Shown here: positions 31,668-40,182 of the stretch, in pieces
Layout: every line of letters starts with the position of its first letter
Numbering within the stretch: the stretch's first letter is position 1
DNA from: an uncultured Collinsella sp.
GTDB taxonomy: Bacteria > Actinomycetota > Coriobacteriia > Coriobacteriales > Coriobacteriaceae
Direction: 5' to 3'
Length of the DNA: 64,000 bases
Assembly (NCBI GenBank): GCA_900541695.1
Contig: UQKL01000014.1
Span: 1 to 64,000 of the forward strand
Notes under the pieces: generated by a model
Told to the model about the DNA's origin: nothing
The model's input: the letters and a program-made list of their open reading frames with translations, nothing else
The model's database searches: none
Position numbers and translations under genes: made by a program

Positions 31668-32721
31668 CGCTTTCCTTGACCGTCAGCGAAATCAGGCGGA
31701 ATGCGATGGTGAGCACCGCCACGCCAATCACACCGGAAAGGATATACATGGCAGCCTGGCCGGCAAAGCCAAGGCCCTGTTCCTCGGAATAGGCCTGCAG
31801 GTAATCACCCGTGGGCAGCGCGTCGGCAAAGGTCGGGGTATCGAGGCCGACCGAAGCCTGCAGGCTGTCGTCGCCAGCCTCCTGAACGGCAGTCGCGGCG
31901 CCCTCGGCGTCCCACTCGCCCCAGGCGTCTCCGGTGGCCAGCAGGCCCAGCGGCGTGGCCACCACGAGCACGGCGACCAGAATGAGCGTGGGAATCAGGG
32001 AAGTCTTCTTGGCGGTACCATCGGCGGCAAGCTGGCCATCGACGGCCTCGGGCCCGACGATAATGCTCGGCGCCGTCTTCTTAATGAAACCGTAGATCGC
32101 AGCCGTCGCCACGCCCTCGACCACGCCGGCAACCAGCATATGCGGGATCAACATGGCCGGAATAGCCACGGACAGCGGGAAGGGGCAGTACAGCGGCGCG
32201 CCCGAAGCATTGGTAAAGAGCATCGGCTGAATACCGAACTCGACCGCCGCGCACAGGGCCGCCAGGCACAGGCCAACCCAGCCGCTTACGATGGCAGAAA
32301 CCGAGGTGCCCCAGCTCTTGTCGTGCAGACGGCTGTTGAGCGCACGGAACACGATAGCAGCGACAAACGGCAGCACAAAGGCCATGTTAAAGCAGTTGGC
32401 GCCAAACGACAGAACGCCGCCGTCGCCAAACAGCAGCGCCTGCAGCGCCAGCGCGACCGAGACAGCGATAGCCGCGGACTCGGGGCCCAGCAGCAGCGCG
32501 ATGAGCGCGCCGCCAACGGCGTGACCAGTGGTGCCGCCGGGCAGCGGCACGTTGAACATCATGAGCAAAAAGGAGAACGCGGCGCAGATGCCCAGGAACG
32601 CCATGTGCTCGCGATCGAGCGTGGCGCGTACCTTCTTAATACAGTGAACCCAAACGGGCACCATCGCCACTGCCATGACGGCATCGGTCTGTGGGGACAG
32701 ATAATTATCTGGAATGTGCAT
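31639..32721 (-). CDS. cbiM: Ni/Co ECF substrate component, CbiM-CbiN fusion
   Basis: 360 residues. The mature N-terminus MHIPDNYLSPQTDAVM carries the metal-binding Met1-His2 of CbiM/NikM, followed by six or seven helices (CbiM, residues 1-220). A linker and a second part (about 240-350) with two helices flanking an extracellular loop match CbiN/NikN. Such fusions provide both small components of the transporter. Metal specificity (Ni versus Co) is not decided by the sequence, but the upstream NikR-like operator favours nickel-responsive control. No cobalamin riboswitch was seen in 32722-32966. Confidence 0.9.
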   Translation of the reverse strand: MHIPDNYLSPQTDAVMAVAMVPVWVHCIKKVRATLDREHMAFLGICAAFSFLLMMFNVPLPGGTTGHAVGGALIALLLGPESAAIAVSVALALQALLFGDGGVLSFGANCFNMAFVLPFVAAIVFRALNSRLHDKSWGTSVSAIVSGWVGLCLAALCAAVEFGIQPMLFTNASGAPLYCPFPLSVAIPAMLIPHMLVAGVVEGVATAAIYGFIKKTAPSIIVGPEAVDGQLAADGTAKKTSLIPTLILVAVLVVATPLGLLATGDAWGEWDAEGAATAVQEAGDDSLQASVGLDTPTFADALPTGDYLQAYSEEQGLGFAGQAAMYILSGVIGVAVLTIAFRLISLTVKESGAHGNSRAA

Positions 32722-32778
32722 ATACGCCTCCCGGTTGTTGGCGCACAGAATTGCAACGCCGCCTGAATTACCTTGCCA

Positions 32779-32806
32779 GTGTTACGTATTGTCAGATTCG
32801 TAACAC
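32779..32806 (-). promoter_or_regulatory. NikR-like operator of cbiM operon
   Basis: A perfect palindrome GTGTTAC-N14-GTAACAC spans 32779-32806. Its arms and spacer match the GTGTTAC-[N13/14]-GTAACAC type of NikR site described by comparative genomics in some bacteria. It starts about 10 nt after the -10 element, so binding would block transcription start. No nikR gene is in this window. Confidence 0.55.
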
Positions 32807-32816
32807 GCCGCGGGCT

Positions 32817-32845
32817 ATCATAGCAAAACGACGCACTGCCGACAA
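32817..32845 (-). promoter_or_regulatory. Sigma-70 promoter of cbiMN-Q-O operon
   Basis: Minus-strand TTGTCG (32840-32845), 17-nt spacer, TATGAT (32817-32822), about 95 nt upstream of cbiM. Confidence 0.6.
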
Positions 32846-32966
32846 AGCAGCACGCCGTTATGTAATGCGCGTGTCATATATGCAGGCTCAGCAGCGCCTT
32901 ATATCGAGCATAGCAGTCACGTAGGACTCGGCGGCAGCCACCGCTGGCCTATACCCGGCGCAAGCC

Positions 32967-35420
32967 CTAGCCGCGGACCTCGCCGTTTACGCCCTTGCAC
33001 ACCTTGGTGACGATCTTCTGGTGCGCCTTCTCGACCTCTTCGCTGGTGAGCGTGTGGTCGTCGGAGCGATATGTAAGCGCAAAGGCCATGGACTTCTTGC
33101 CCGCTCCGATGCGGATGGGATCGCGGTAGACGTCGAACAGGCGCACGCCCTCGAGCAGCTTGCCACCGGCGCTGGTAATGCGGCGCTCAAGATCCTCGCA
33201 GGTCACGGAGTTATCGACCACGATAGCCAGGTCGTGCTCGACAGCCGGATACTGCGAGAACTCGCGGTAGTTCTCCTGGTTGCGAGCGCCCTTGATCAGC
33301 TTGTCCAGATCGAGCTCAAAGGCAACGACGACCTCATCGATGCCCATGGCTTCGCGCGCCTCGGGGTGGATCTCGCCAACCCAGCCCAACACGGTGCCGC
33401 CGGACAGAACCTCGGCCGCACGACCCGGCTGCAAGAAAGCGTAGCCCTCGCCCTCGACGGGACGGAAGCGAACCTTCTCGATGCGCAGCTGGGCGAGCAG
33501 CTCCTCGACAATGCCCTTGCCAAAGAAGAAGCGCAGCTTGCGGTACTTCATGGTCCAAGACTGCTCGCTCCACTGGCCCGAGAGCACGCCCGCCACGGAC
33601 TTAGTCTCCTTGGGCAGGCTGGCGTTCTCGCGGCCATGGAACAGGCTGCCGACCTCGTACAGGTGCACGTTGGGCGTGCCGTGGGCCTCGTTATAGGCCA
33701 CAGACTGCAGCAGGCCCGGCAGCAGCGAACGACGCATCTCGGTCTGCTCGGCTACCAGCGGGTTCATGAGCACCACGGGGCAGCCGCGGCCCTCGGTGGA
33801 CATGCCAATCTTCTCCAAGTCGCCCGGGGCGGCAAAGCCAAAGGTCGTGGTCTCGTTGAGGCCGCAGGCGCGCAGGATCTCGCCGACCTTGCGGGTGAGC
33901 TTCTGCTCGCGGGTCAAGCCGCCGATGTGGTTCTTGGCAGCTGGGATGGTCGCCGTCACACGGCCCATGCCCCACAGGCGCAGGACCTCCTCGATCAGGT
34001 CAATCTCGCGCGGCAGGTCGGGGCGGAAGCTCGGCGGAGTGACCATAAAGTCCTCGCCGTCGCGCTCGACGGTGCAGCCCAGGCGGGTGAGCGAGCGCTC
34101 GATAAAGTCAGGCTCGATGTCGGCGCCACAGATGGCGTGCACGCGGGCCAAGCGCAGCTTGATGCTGTCGATGGTCTTGGGCGCAGGGAACACGTCGACA
34201 TAGCCGGGAGCAACCTCGCCGCCGGCGATCTCCTCGATCAGCGCGCAGGTAACGTTGGCGACATCCACGCAACCGGTCTCATCGACCTGACGCTCAAAGC
34301 GAATGGAGGCGTCGGAGATCAGCGACAAATCGCGGCTGGTGTGCGAGGTGCGACCGGCGTTGAAGCAGGCGCTCTCGACCATCACGTCGACGGTGTCGTC
34401 CTCGATCTCGGAATCCATGCCGCCCATAACGCCGGCCAGCGCCACGGGACGCTCGCCGTCGGTGATGAGGCCCATGCCGGCGTCGAGCGTGCGCTCCTCG
34501 CCGTCGAGGGTCGTAAACTTCTCGTCCTGTTGGGCGGCGCGAACCACCACGCGACGCCTGCCCTCGCGCTCGGCAAAGGTGTCCAGGTCAAAGGCGTGCA
34601 GCGGCTGACCGGTGAGCATCATCACGTAGTTGGTGATGTCGACGATGTTGTTGTGCGGGCGCACGCCCAGGGCGTTGAGGCGCTTGACCATCCAGTCGGG
34701 CGAGGGGCCGACCTTCACGTTGCGCACGATGCGGGCGACATAGCGATCGCACAGGCCCTCGTCGGCAATCTCGACCGAAAGCTCGTCGTCGGTCGCGCGG
34801 CCGGTCTCGGCCTTGATGGCGGGCAGCTCAACGTGGAAATCGCGGTCGAAAATGGCGCCGGTCTCGCGGGCCATGCCGATCATGGACAGGCAGTCGGGAC
34901 GGTTGGGCGTGATCTCGCAGTCGAGCACGGTGTCGCTCGAGCCCACGTACTCGGCAAACGGCATGCCGCAGGGCGTATCCTCGGGCAGGATCATGATGCC
35001 GGAGTGGTCGCCGCCCAGGCCGAGCTCGCGCGCGGAGCAGTTCATGCCCATGGACACGACGCCGCGAAGCTTGCTCTTCTTGATCTTGACGTCGCCGGGA
35101 AGCACGGCGCCGATCATGGCCGTGACGATGTGGTCGCCGGCCTCGAAGTTCTGCGCGCCGCAGACGATCTGCAGCGGGGCGGGGTTGCCGTCGGCGTCGA
35201 GGTTCTTGTCGCCCACGTCGACCGAGCACACATACATGTGGTCGCTATCGGGGTGCGGGGTCTTGGTGAGCACCTTGGCAGTCACCACGTGGTCGAAGGA
35301 CTCGCCCACGGTGTCGATTGCCTCGACCTCGGTGCCGGTACGGATATATTCGTCCGAAAGGGTCTTGGGATCCTCCGGAATATCGATCATGGTCTTGAGC
35401 CAGTCGTAAGAAACGCGCAT
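32967..35420 (-). CDS. pheT: Phenylalanine--tRNA ligase beta subunit
   Basis: 817 residues, the normal length for bacterial PheT. The N-terminus MRVSYDWLKTMIDIP leads to the tRNA-binding (EMAP-like) domain (about 40-150, HPDSDHMYVCSVDVG), B3/4 editing domain, B5 domains, the catalytic-like core and the C-terminal ferredoxin-fold anticodon-binding domain (REFSQYPAVEHDLAIVVD). With PheS it forms the (alpha-beta)2 enzyme that charges tRNA-Phe and edits Tyr-tRNA-Phe. AAAGGAG precedes ATG 35420. It follows pheS by 63 nt and shares its T-box control. Confidence 0.98.
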   Translation of the reverse strand: MRVSYDWLKTMIDIPEDPKTLSDEYIRTGTEVEAIDTVGESFDHVVTAKVLTKTPHPDSDHMYVCSVDVGDKNLDADGNPAPLQIVCGAQNFEAGDHIVTAMIGAVLPGDVKIKKSKLRGVVSMGMNCSARELGLGGDHSGIMILPEDTPCGMPFAEYVGSSDTVLDCEITPNRPDCLSMIGMARETGAIFDRDFHVELPAIKAETGRATDDELSVEIADEGLCDRYVARIVRNVKVGPSPDWMVKRLNALGVRPHNNIVDITNYVMMLTGQPLHAFDLDTFAEREGRRRVVVRAAQQDEKFTTLDGEERTLDAGMGLITDGERPVALAGVMGGMDSEIEDDTVDVMVESACFNAGRTSHTSRDLSLISDASIRFERQVDETGCVDVANVTCALIEEIAGGEVAPGYVDVFPAPKTIDSIKLRLARVHAICGADIEPDFIERSLTRLGCTVERDGEDFMVTPPSFRPDLPREIDLIEEVLRLWGMGRVTATIPAAKNHIGGLTREQKLTRKVGEILRACGLNETTTFGFAAPGDLEKIGMSTEGRGCPVVLMNPLVAEQTEMRRSLLPGLLQSVAYNEAHGTPNVHLYEVGSLFHGRENASLPKETKSVAGVLSGQWSEQSWTMKYRKLRFFFGKGIVEELLAQLRIEKVRFRPVEGEGYAFLQPGRAAEVLSGGTVLGWVGEIHPEAREAMGIDEVVVAFELDLDKLIKGARNQENYREFSQYPAVEHDLAIVVDNSVTCEDLERRITSAGGKLLEGVRLFDVYRDPIRIGAGKKSMAFALTYRSDDHTLTSEEVEKAHQKIVTKVCKGVNGEVRG

Positions 35421-35483
35421 CTAACTGGTCTCCTTTCATAAATGCGGCTTTGAGCCGGAAACTGCAACTAAGAAGAAAGCGTT

Positions 35484-36560
35484 CTAGAACTGGTTCAAGA
35501 ACCTCATGTCACCAGTCATCAACGTGCGCAGGTCGGGCAGGTCGTAGCGCAGTGCCGCGACGCGCTCGGCGCCAATGCCAAAGGCGAAGCCGGTGTACTT
35601 CTCGGGGTCGATGCCGCAGTTAATCAGGACGTTGGGGTCGACCATGCCGCAGCCCAGGATCTCAATCCAGCCGCTGTGCTTGCAGAAGTTGCAGCCCTTG
35701 CCGCCGCACACATGGCAGCTCACGTCCACCTCGCAGGAAGGCTCGGTGAAGGGGAAGAAGTGCGGGCGATAGCGCGTCTTGCGGTCCTCGCCAAACATGC
35801 ACTTAACAAAGTAGTCGAGCGTGCCCTTAAGATCGCCAAAGGTGATGCCCTCGTCGACGACCAGGCCCTCGATCTGGTTGAACTGCGGCAGGTGGCAGGC
35901 GTCGGCCGTGTCGGGACGATAGACGGTGCCCGGGCAGATCATGTAGATGGGCGGCCTCTGCGACTCCATGGTGTGGATCTGCACGCCCGAAGTCTGGGTG
36001 CGCAGCAGTACGTCGGACTCGCCGTGGGCGTGAGCCTCGGGGTGCGCGACGCTGCCGGGGTTGTTGTCGACCACGTAGAAGGTATCGCGAGCCGAGCGGC
36101 TCGGATGATCCATGGGGGCATTGAGCGCGGTGAAGTTGTAGTAGGAGGTGTCGACCATGGGGCCGGACTCGACGGTATAGCCGATACCGCAGAAGATGTC
36201 CTCGGCCTCCTCGATGATCTGCTTGATCAGGTGCTGGTGACCGATCTGCGGTCGGATGCCCGGCAGCGTGATGTCGACGGCCTCGTGCTCGAGTGCGTGC
36301 TTGAGGGCGGCGGCCTTCATCTCGGTGGTGCGCTCGTCGAGCATGCCCTCGATCAGCTGGCGCATCTCGTTGGCGCGCTTGCCCATCATGGGACGATCCT
36401 CGGGGGCGAGCTTGCCCATCATGCGCATCAGGCCGGTGATGCGGCCCTTGCGGCCGAGCAGCTCAACGCGCGCGGCCTCGAGCTTTGCGGCGTCGTCGGC
36501 GCCTGCGACGAGCTCCTTGGCCTCTTCCTCGAGTTTGACCAGATCATCAATCAGGCTCAT
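35484..36560 (-). CDS. pheS: Phenylalanine--tRNA ligase alpha subunit
   Basis: 358 residues with an N-terminal coiled coil (about 1-90) and a class II catalytic core: motif 1 near GHQHLIKQIIEEAEDIFCGIGY, motif 2 GTVYRPDTADACHLPQFNQIEG and motif 3 FGIGAERVAALRY. PheS binds phenylalanine and ATP. The start MSLIDDL at 36560 has AAGGGAAGAC just upstream; the in-frame extension upstream runs through the T-box leader and is not coding. Confidence 0.98.
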   Translation of the reverse strand: MSLIDDLVKLEEEAKELVAGADDAAKLEAARVELLGRKGRITGLMRMMGKLAPEDRPMMGKRANEMRQLIEGMLDERTTEMKAAALKHALEHEAVDITLPGIRPQIGHQHLIKQIIEEAEDIFCGIGYTVESGPMVDTSYYNFTALNAPMDHPSRSARDTFYVVDNNPGSVAHPEAHAHGESDVLLRTQTSGVQIHTMESQRPPIYMICPGTVYRPDTADACHLPQFNQIEGLVVDEGITFGDLKGTLDYFVKCMFGEDRKTRYRPHFFPFTEPSCEVDVSCHVCGGKGCNFCKHSGWIEILGCGMVDPNVLINCGIDPEKYTGFAFGIGAERVAALRYDLPDLRTLMTGDMRFLNQF

Positions 36561-36639
36561 GTCTTCCCTTTCGTCTCTCGCGCTCCCCGCTTGCCGAGGC
36601 GGCTGCCGCCGTCTGACATTGCGAAAACGCGGCCCGGTT

Positions 36640-36945
36640 CGGTAACAAAAAAACCGTCCTCGGGCATGTGCATTGCCCAAGGACGGTTGAATTCCGCGGT
36701 ACCACCTTGTTTGACCCGACGGATGTCTGGCCCGCCGCGCCCACTCTTTGCCCCTTGTCGCGAGGCTCACGGCTTCCCTACTGGGGACATCGCCGCCGCT
36801 GGCCGCGCGCCCGTTGAGGTCGCTGCTCGGGAGTGAACGCTTGGCCCTTGTCACCGCAGGAAGGCTTGCAGCCCATGACCTTCCCTCTCTTGCCGGCGAC
36901 GCGGCGGGCAAAACCCTCTCCGTCAACGCATTGGGCTATAGGATA
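36640..36945 (-). ncRNA. T-box leader of pheST (Phe)
   Basis: The minus strand contains the T-box sequence AAGGTGGTACCGCGG (36694-36708), which pairs with the tRNA acceptor end. It is followed by a terminator hairpin (ACCGTCCTTGGGC against GCCCGAGGACGGT, 36647-36687) and a run of seven T. A stem I region lies upstream, with a candidate UUC specifier in CGTTCACTC near 36832-36840. Uncharged tRNA-Phe would stabilise the antiterminator and switch on pheST. The start of transcription near 36940 is approximate. Confidence 0.88.
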
Positions 36946-37066
36946 GCACATTCTGCGTGTGCATCGCCGCGTTCCGTTTTGTTCGTGCTGGGTACAAGGC
37001 AGGTAGCTGTGCAAACTGGCCGCGCCGCCGCGTGCGACGGGCGACCTGCGAGATCAAGGATATGGT

Positions 37067-38641
37067 ATGGGAAAGAAGCACGATAAGAAGGCCGAGCCCG
37101 CAGCGGGCAAGACGCCCAAAGGCATGAAGGTCGATAAGGCCGTCAAAAAATTCCGCAAGCTCGAGGGCAAGCTGTGGACCCGCGAGTACCTGCTCAAGAT
37201 TGCCGAGTTTGACGGCGCGACCATTGCCCCCGCCAACGGCGCCGCAGCGCGCGCCGACGCCATGGGCACCCTTGCCGGCGAGCATCATAAGCTCCTGACC
37301 AGCGAAAAGTCTGTCGAACTTGTGCGCTCGCTGGCACGCGAAACCGTCGCCGGCGGCAAGATCGACGACCCGCAGCTGCTCGACGAGATCCGCGTACTCG
37401 GCCGCGACCAGCGCGAAGCGAGCGTCATTCCCACCGAGGAGGCCGAGGCCTGGACCAGGCTCACCTGCGAGGCCGACGCCGTGTGGCACAAGGCCAAGAC
37501 GGCCAATGACTGGGCGAGCTTTGAGCCCTATGTGGATAGAATCGTCGGCCAGCTTAAGCATCAGGCCGAGCTCATGGACCCCAAGCGCGACCCATACGAT
37601 GTTTGGCTTGACCAGTACGAGCGCGGCCTTTCCGCCAAGAGCTTCGATGCGTTTTGCGATGAGGTCAAGGCTACGGTCGTGCCGCTCGTGCACGCCATCG
37701 GCGAGCGCGGCCAGCAGCCCGCTGCCGACTTTTTGCACGCCCGCGTGCCCGAGGCTGCCCAGCGTGCCATGAGCTTCGATCTTATGAAGCTCGTCGGCCT
37801 GGACCTGAACGACACCACGCTTGCCTTTACCGAACACCCGTTTAGCGAGGGCTTTGCCGTGGGTGACGCGCGCATCGCGACGCACATCTATGAGGACGAC
37901 TGCATCTCCAACGTCTACAGCATCATCCACGAGGCCGGTCACACCATGTATGAGCTGGGCGTGAACCCCGCCTATGCGCGCACCTGCCTGGAGGGCGGCA
38001 CCTCCATGGGCATCCACGAGAGCCAGAGCCGCTTCTTTGAGAACACCGTGGGTCGCAGCCGCGCCTTTATGGGACCGCTGCTCGAGGTGCTGCGCCGCCA
38101 CGCGCCCGAGGTCTACGGCAACGTGGACGAGGACGCGCTCTACCGCGCCGTGAACATCGCGCAGCCGTCGTTGATCCGCACCGAGGCGGACGAGCTCACC
38201 TATCCGCTGCACGTTATGGTGCGCTACCAGATCGAGCACATGCTGTTTGCCGGCGAGGCCACGGCCAAGGACATCCCCGCGCTTTGGAATCGCTTTATGA
38301 ACGAGTACCTGGGCATTCCCGTTCCCGACGACACGCACGGCTGCCTGCAGGATACGCACTGGAGCGGCGGCTCGTTTGGCTACTTCCCCACCTATGCGCT
38401 GGGTAGCGCCTACGACGCCATGTTTGTGCCGGCCATGTGCCGCGACGGCGTCGACCTTACCGATGCCTGCGCGAGCGGCGATCTGGCGCCCGTCCGCGCC
38501 TGGCTGGGCGAGCACATTTGGCAGTGGGGCCGCGCCAAAGACGCGCCGGAGCTCATCAAGGGCGCCTGCGGCATGGACTTTGACGCCCGCTACTACTGCA
38601 GCTACCTGCAGGACAAGTTCACCACGCTGTACGAGCTGTAA
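37067..38641 (+). CDS. M32 family metallocarboxypeptidase
   Basis: 524 residues. The zinc site HEAGH is at 288-292, and the third ligand lies downstream in GGTSMGIHESQSRFFEN. The IRTEADELTYPLHV motif is typical of M32 (Taq-type) carboxypeptidases, which remove C-terminal residues from peptides with broad specificity. There is no signal peptide; the first 20 residues are Lys-rich. It is cytosolic and likely works in peptide recycling. AAGGA lies 7 nt before ATG 37067. It is divergent from pheST and ends in a strong terminator. Confidence 0.95.
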   Translation: MGKKHDKKAEPAAGKTPKGMKVDKAVKKFRKLEGKLWTREYLLKIAEFDGATIAPANGAAARADAMGTLAGEHHKLLTSEKSVELVRSLARETVAGGKIDDPQLLDEIRVLGRDQREASVIPTEEAEAWTRLTCEADAVWHKAKTANDWASFEPYVDRIVGQLKHQAELMDPKRDPYDVWLDQYERGLSAKSFDAFCDEVKATVVPLVHAIGERGQQPAADFLHARVPEAAQRAMSFDLMKLVGLDLNDTTLAFTEHPFSEGFAVGDARIATHIYEDDCISNVYSIIHEAGHTMYELGVNPAYARTCLEGGTSMGIHESQSRFFENTVGRSRAFMGPLLEVLRRHAPEVYGNVDEDALYRAVNIAQPSLIRTEADELTYPLHVMVRYQIEHMLFAGEATAKDIPALWNRFMNEYLGIPVPDDTHGCLQDTHWSGGSFGYFPTYALGSAYDAMFVPAMCRDGVDLTDACASGDLAPVRAWLGEHIWQWGRAKDAPELIKGACGMDFDARYYCSYLQDKFTTLYEL

Positions 38642-38665
38642 AGCTTAGGCAACACGTCAACGCAA

Positions 38666-38705
38666 AGGGGGCGCCGCGGGATCTATCCCGCGGCGCCCCC
38701 TTTTT
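38666..38705 (+). terminator. Terminator of M32 carboxypeptidase gene
   Basis: GGGGGCGCCGCGGGAT pairs with ATCCCGCGGCGCCCCC, followed by TTTTT. Confidence 0.92.
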
Positions 38706-38767
38706 CACCTAGTCATTGGGGCCGTTTGCAGCGTCGAGCAGTTACGCGGTTTGGTAAAATCGCGTAA

Positions 38768-40099
38768 CTAAAGGGCTTCCAGAGCACTTGCGATGCGCTT
38801 CATGGCGGCGTCGGCGGCGGCTTGGTCGGGGGCTTCGGCCAGCACGCGGATCACTGACTCGGTTCCGCTCTTGCGCACGAGCACGCGGCCCTCACCCGCC
38901 AGCGCGGCCTCGGCCTCGGCGATCGCATTCTGCACGCCCATGTTCTCGAGCGCGGCATCTTTGTCGGCCACGCGCACGGCGACCTGAGCCTGCGGCAGCA
39001 GCTTGCACGGAGCCGTGAGCTGCGAGAGTGTCTCGCGCTCAGCGCGAATCACTTCCATCACGCGCAGCGAGGTCATAATGCCGTCGCCCGTGCGCTCGAT
39101 ATCGCCAAAGATCGTGTGGCCCGTCTGCTCGCCGCCCAGGCTGTAGCCGCCCTCGCGCATCTTGGCATACACATGACGGTCGCCCACGCCGCTGGTCACG
39201 GCACTCAGACCGGCAAGCTCCAGCGACTTGACCAGGCCAAAGTTGCTGGCGATCGTCGGCACCACGGTACCGCCCGAGAGGCGCCCGTGCTTGTTCAGGT
39301 ACACGCCGCACACGTACAGGATCTGGTCGCCGTCGACCACGCGACCGCGCTCGTCCACGGCCAGGCAGCGGTCGGCATCGCCGTCGTAGGCAAAGCCCAC
39401 GTCCAGGCCCTGCTCCACCACGTGGCGCTGCAGGCGCTCCATATGCGTGGAGCCGCAGTCGACGTTGATGTTAAAGCCATCGGGCGCGGCGTTAATCACG
39501 CGTACGTCGGCACCCAGCGCGTCGAACACCGGCTTGGCCACCGAGGATGCCGAGCCGTTGGCACAGTCGAGACCGATCTTGACGCCCTGCAGCGAAAAGT
39601 TCGCACTTGCAATGAGCGAGGCAATATAGCGGTTGCGACCCTGCATGTAGTCCACCGTGGCACCGATGTGGTTGCCCGTGGCCAGCGGCACTTCGCTCTT
39701 GCCATCGATGTAATCCTCGATGAGCTCCAGCACGTCCTCGTCCATCTTATAGCCGTCGCTGTTGACGAGCTTAATGCCGTTATCGCAAAACGGGTTGTGG
39801 CTCGCACTGATCATGATGCCGCAATCGAAGCAGCCCTCCACGGTCTGATGCGCCACGCCCGGCGTCGGGATCACGTGCAGCATGTAGGCGTCCGCGCCGC
39901 TCGCGACCAAGCCGCTCACCAGCGCCGCCTCGAACATATAGCTCGAGCGACGCGTGTCCTTGCCCACGATCACGCGCGCCTTGGTCCCGCGGTTGGCGCC
40001 GTAATACCAGCCCACAAAGCGGCCGATCTTATAAGCGTGCTCTACCGTCAGTCCAACGTTGGCCTCGCCGCGAAAGCCGTCGGTGCCAAAGTACTTCAT
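38768..40099 (-). CDS. glmM: Phosphoglucosamine mutase
   Basis: GlmM interconverts glucosamine-6-phosphate and glucosamine-1-phosphate for UDP-GlcNAc and peptidoglycan synthesis. The 443-residue protein starts MKYFGTDGFRG and has the phosphoserine loop MISASHNP (Ser100), the metal loop DGDADR, the sugar loop GGEQTGH and the phosphate-binding RKSGTESVIRV. The family also requires phosphorylation of Ser100 for activity. AAGGAG precedes the ATG. It follows the DUF4012 gene by 83 nt, with a hairpin (40117-40146) between. Confidence 0.96.
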   Translation of the reverse strand: MKYFGTDGFRGEANVGLTVEHAYKIGRFVGWYYGANRGTKARVIVGKDTRRSSYMFEAALVSGLVASGADAYMLHVIPTPGVAHQTVEGCFDCGIMISASHNPFCDNGIKLVNSDGYKMDEDVLELIEDYIDGKSEVPLATGNHIGATVDYMQGRNRYIASLIASANFSLQGVKIGLDCANGSASSVAKPVFDALGADVRVINAAPDGFNINVDCGSTHMERLQRHVVEQGLDVGFAYDGDADRCLAVDERGRVVDGDQILYVCGVYLNKHGRLSGGTVVPTIASNFGLVKSLELAGLSAVTSGVGDRHVYAKMREGGYSLGGEQTGHTIFGDIERTGDGIMTSLRVMEVIRAERETLSQLTAPCKLLPQAQVAVRVADKDAALENMGVQNAIAEAEAALAGEGRVLVRKSGTESVIRVLAEAPDQAAADAAMKRIASALEAL

Positions 40100-40182
40100 G
40101 CGCTCTCCTTACAAAATAGGGGCGAACAGATTGCCCGTCCGCCCCAAAATGGTACTCGATTATCTGCGCTACCAGAAAAACC

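Noticed and set aside
32722-32966. Cobalamin riboswitch before cbiM
   Set aside because: No B12-box-like sequence was seen; the region instead has a promoter and a NikR-like palindrome.
36561-36926. N-terminal extension of PheS
   Set aside because: The in-frame extension runs through the T-box and its terminator; the ribosome site and family start are at 36560.
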